The notes below the pieces were generated by a model. The model ran no database searches and was not told the DNA's origin. It worked only from the letters and a program-made list of their open reading frames with translations. This document shows positions 4,987 to 5,470 of a stretch of 5,470 nucleotides of DNA, piece by piece (the stretch's first letter is position 1; every line of letters begins with the position of its first letter). Origin of the DNA: Phycisphaerales bacterium (lineage in GTDB: Bacteria; Planctomycetota; Phycisphaerae; Phycisphaerales; UBA1924); contig JAESUL010000149.1 of assembly GCA_016763115.1 (NCBI GenBank), positions 1 to 5,470 of the forward strand, read 5' to 3'. Position numbers and translations under genes: made by a program.

Positions 4987-5470
4987 GCTTCTCCTGCTCT
5001 CGGCGGCTGTTGGGCTGTCGGTGGTGCTGGTGACGGCGATCGCGTGCGCGATGGCGTCGATCAACGCTGCCTTTATCGCCCAACTCAACACGCAGGTCGG
5101 CACCGCAGAAATCCGGGTCCAGGCATCGAGCGGCAAATCGATGCCCATCGGGGTACTCGATGAAGTGAACAAATGGGAAGGTGTTGAGCATGCACTGCCC
5201 AGGCTCAACGGGACGCTCTCGCTGGTCATCAAACTGTCGACGATGAAAAAGATCGGACCCGATGAGTTGCCCGGCGGGTACCGTGCAGTTGATGTCCGGT
5301 ACGCGACCAATAGCTTTGTCAAAGGCACAGACCCCGCACTGGAAATCGGATCACGCACACCCAGACTCATCGACGGGCGCCATGCAACCGGGCTGGGCGA
5401 GATCGTCATCGACGCACGGATCGCCCAGCGATTGAGTTATGTCTACGCCAGCGCGGCATCAGAGGGTGAA
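4934..5470 (+). CDS. ABC transporter permease, FtsX/MacB type, 3' truncated by window end
   Basis: Membrane subunit paired with the preceding ATPase. The frame from ATG 4934 stays open for 179 codons to the last base. A short basic N-terminus (MRAELRLARSICSARPSR) leads into one transmembrane helix at about residues 18-40 (LLLLSAAVGLSVVLVTAIAC), followed by the start of an extracytoplasmic MacB_PCD-like domain. Seen in that domain are AEIRVQASSG, a VEHALPRLNGTL stretch, and the pattern DGRHATGLGEIVIDARIAQRL, which matches the usual 'G R ... EIVI...LA..L' of the family. The three remaining membrane helices would lie beyond the window. The gene overlaps the ATPase gene by 53 nt in a different frame, implying translational coupling and equal subunit supply. 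Assignment to LolC/E, MacB or another exporter is not possible from this part. Confidence 0.85.
   Translation, partial: MRAELRLARSICSARPSRLLLLSAAVGLSVVLVTAIACAMASINAAFIAQLNTQVGTAEIRVQASSGKSMPIGVLDEVNKWEGVEHALPRLNGTLSLVIKLSTMKKIGPDELPGGYRAVDVRYATNSFVKGTDPALEIGSRTPRLIDGRHATGLGEIVIDARIAQRLSYVYASAASEGE

Noticed and set aside
4372..5409. Minus-strand open frame of 345 codons opposite the ABC ATPase and permease
   Set aside because: It spans two real, motif-rich genes on the other strand and has no recognisable domain, so it is a shadow frame.

Overview
The window looks like chromosomal housekeeping DNA from a planctomycete, most plausibly class Phycisphaerae. That placement is an inference. It rests on GC-rich coding, on a HEAT-repeat protein whose N-terminal part resembles the tail of the flagellar P-ring protein FlgI, and on the style of the TIM-barrel sugar-isomerase-like gene. 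No rRNA, tRNA, CRISPR array or mobile element was found. I do not see a complete new system here. The most notable signals are a probable frameshift at a G9 tract and a strong 25-bp hairpin, both inside the same gene.

Layout. Positions 1-1308 (+) hold the 3' part of the FlgI-like/HEAT protein, whose start lies outside the window. It converges on a minus-strand cluster that reads, in order of transcription, TIM-barrel isomerase-like protein (3703 down to 2805 once the frame is corrected), cytidylate kinase cmk (2784-2029) and 1-acylglycerol-3-phosphate acyltransferase plsC (2008-1331). Gaps of about 20 nt suggest one operon. cmk followed by plsC is a known bacterial arrangement linking CMP/dCMP phosphorylation with phospholipid synthesis. 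A divergent region of 125 bp (3704-3828) separates this cluster from a plus-strand group: gcvH (3829-4206), a LolD/MacB-type ABC ATPase (4240-4986) and the first 179 codons of its FtsX/MacB-type permease (4934 to the window end). The permease gene starts inside the ATPase gene behind a strong Shine-Dalgarno sequence.

How the genes fit together. cmk and plsC supply nucleotide and lipid precursors. gcvH carries the lipoyl arm of the glycine cleavage system but has no gcvT or gcvP beside it here. The ATPase and permease should form one inner-membrane transporter or exporter. The isomerase-like gene has a TIM-barrel signature but appears to lack several usual metal ligands. As written, its reading frame leaves the family-like C-terminus at the G9 tract and runs 65 nt into cmk. 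Restoring the frame gives a normal ending, a stop 20 nt before cmk and a clean ribosome binding site for cmk.
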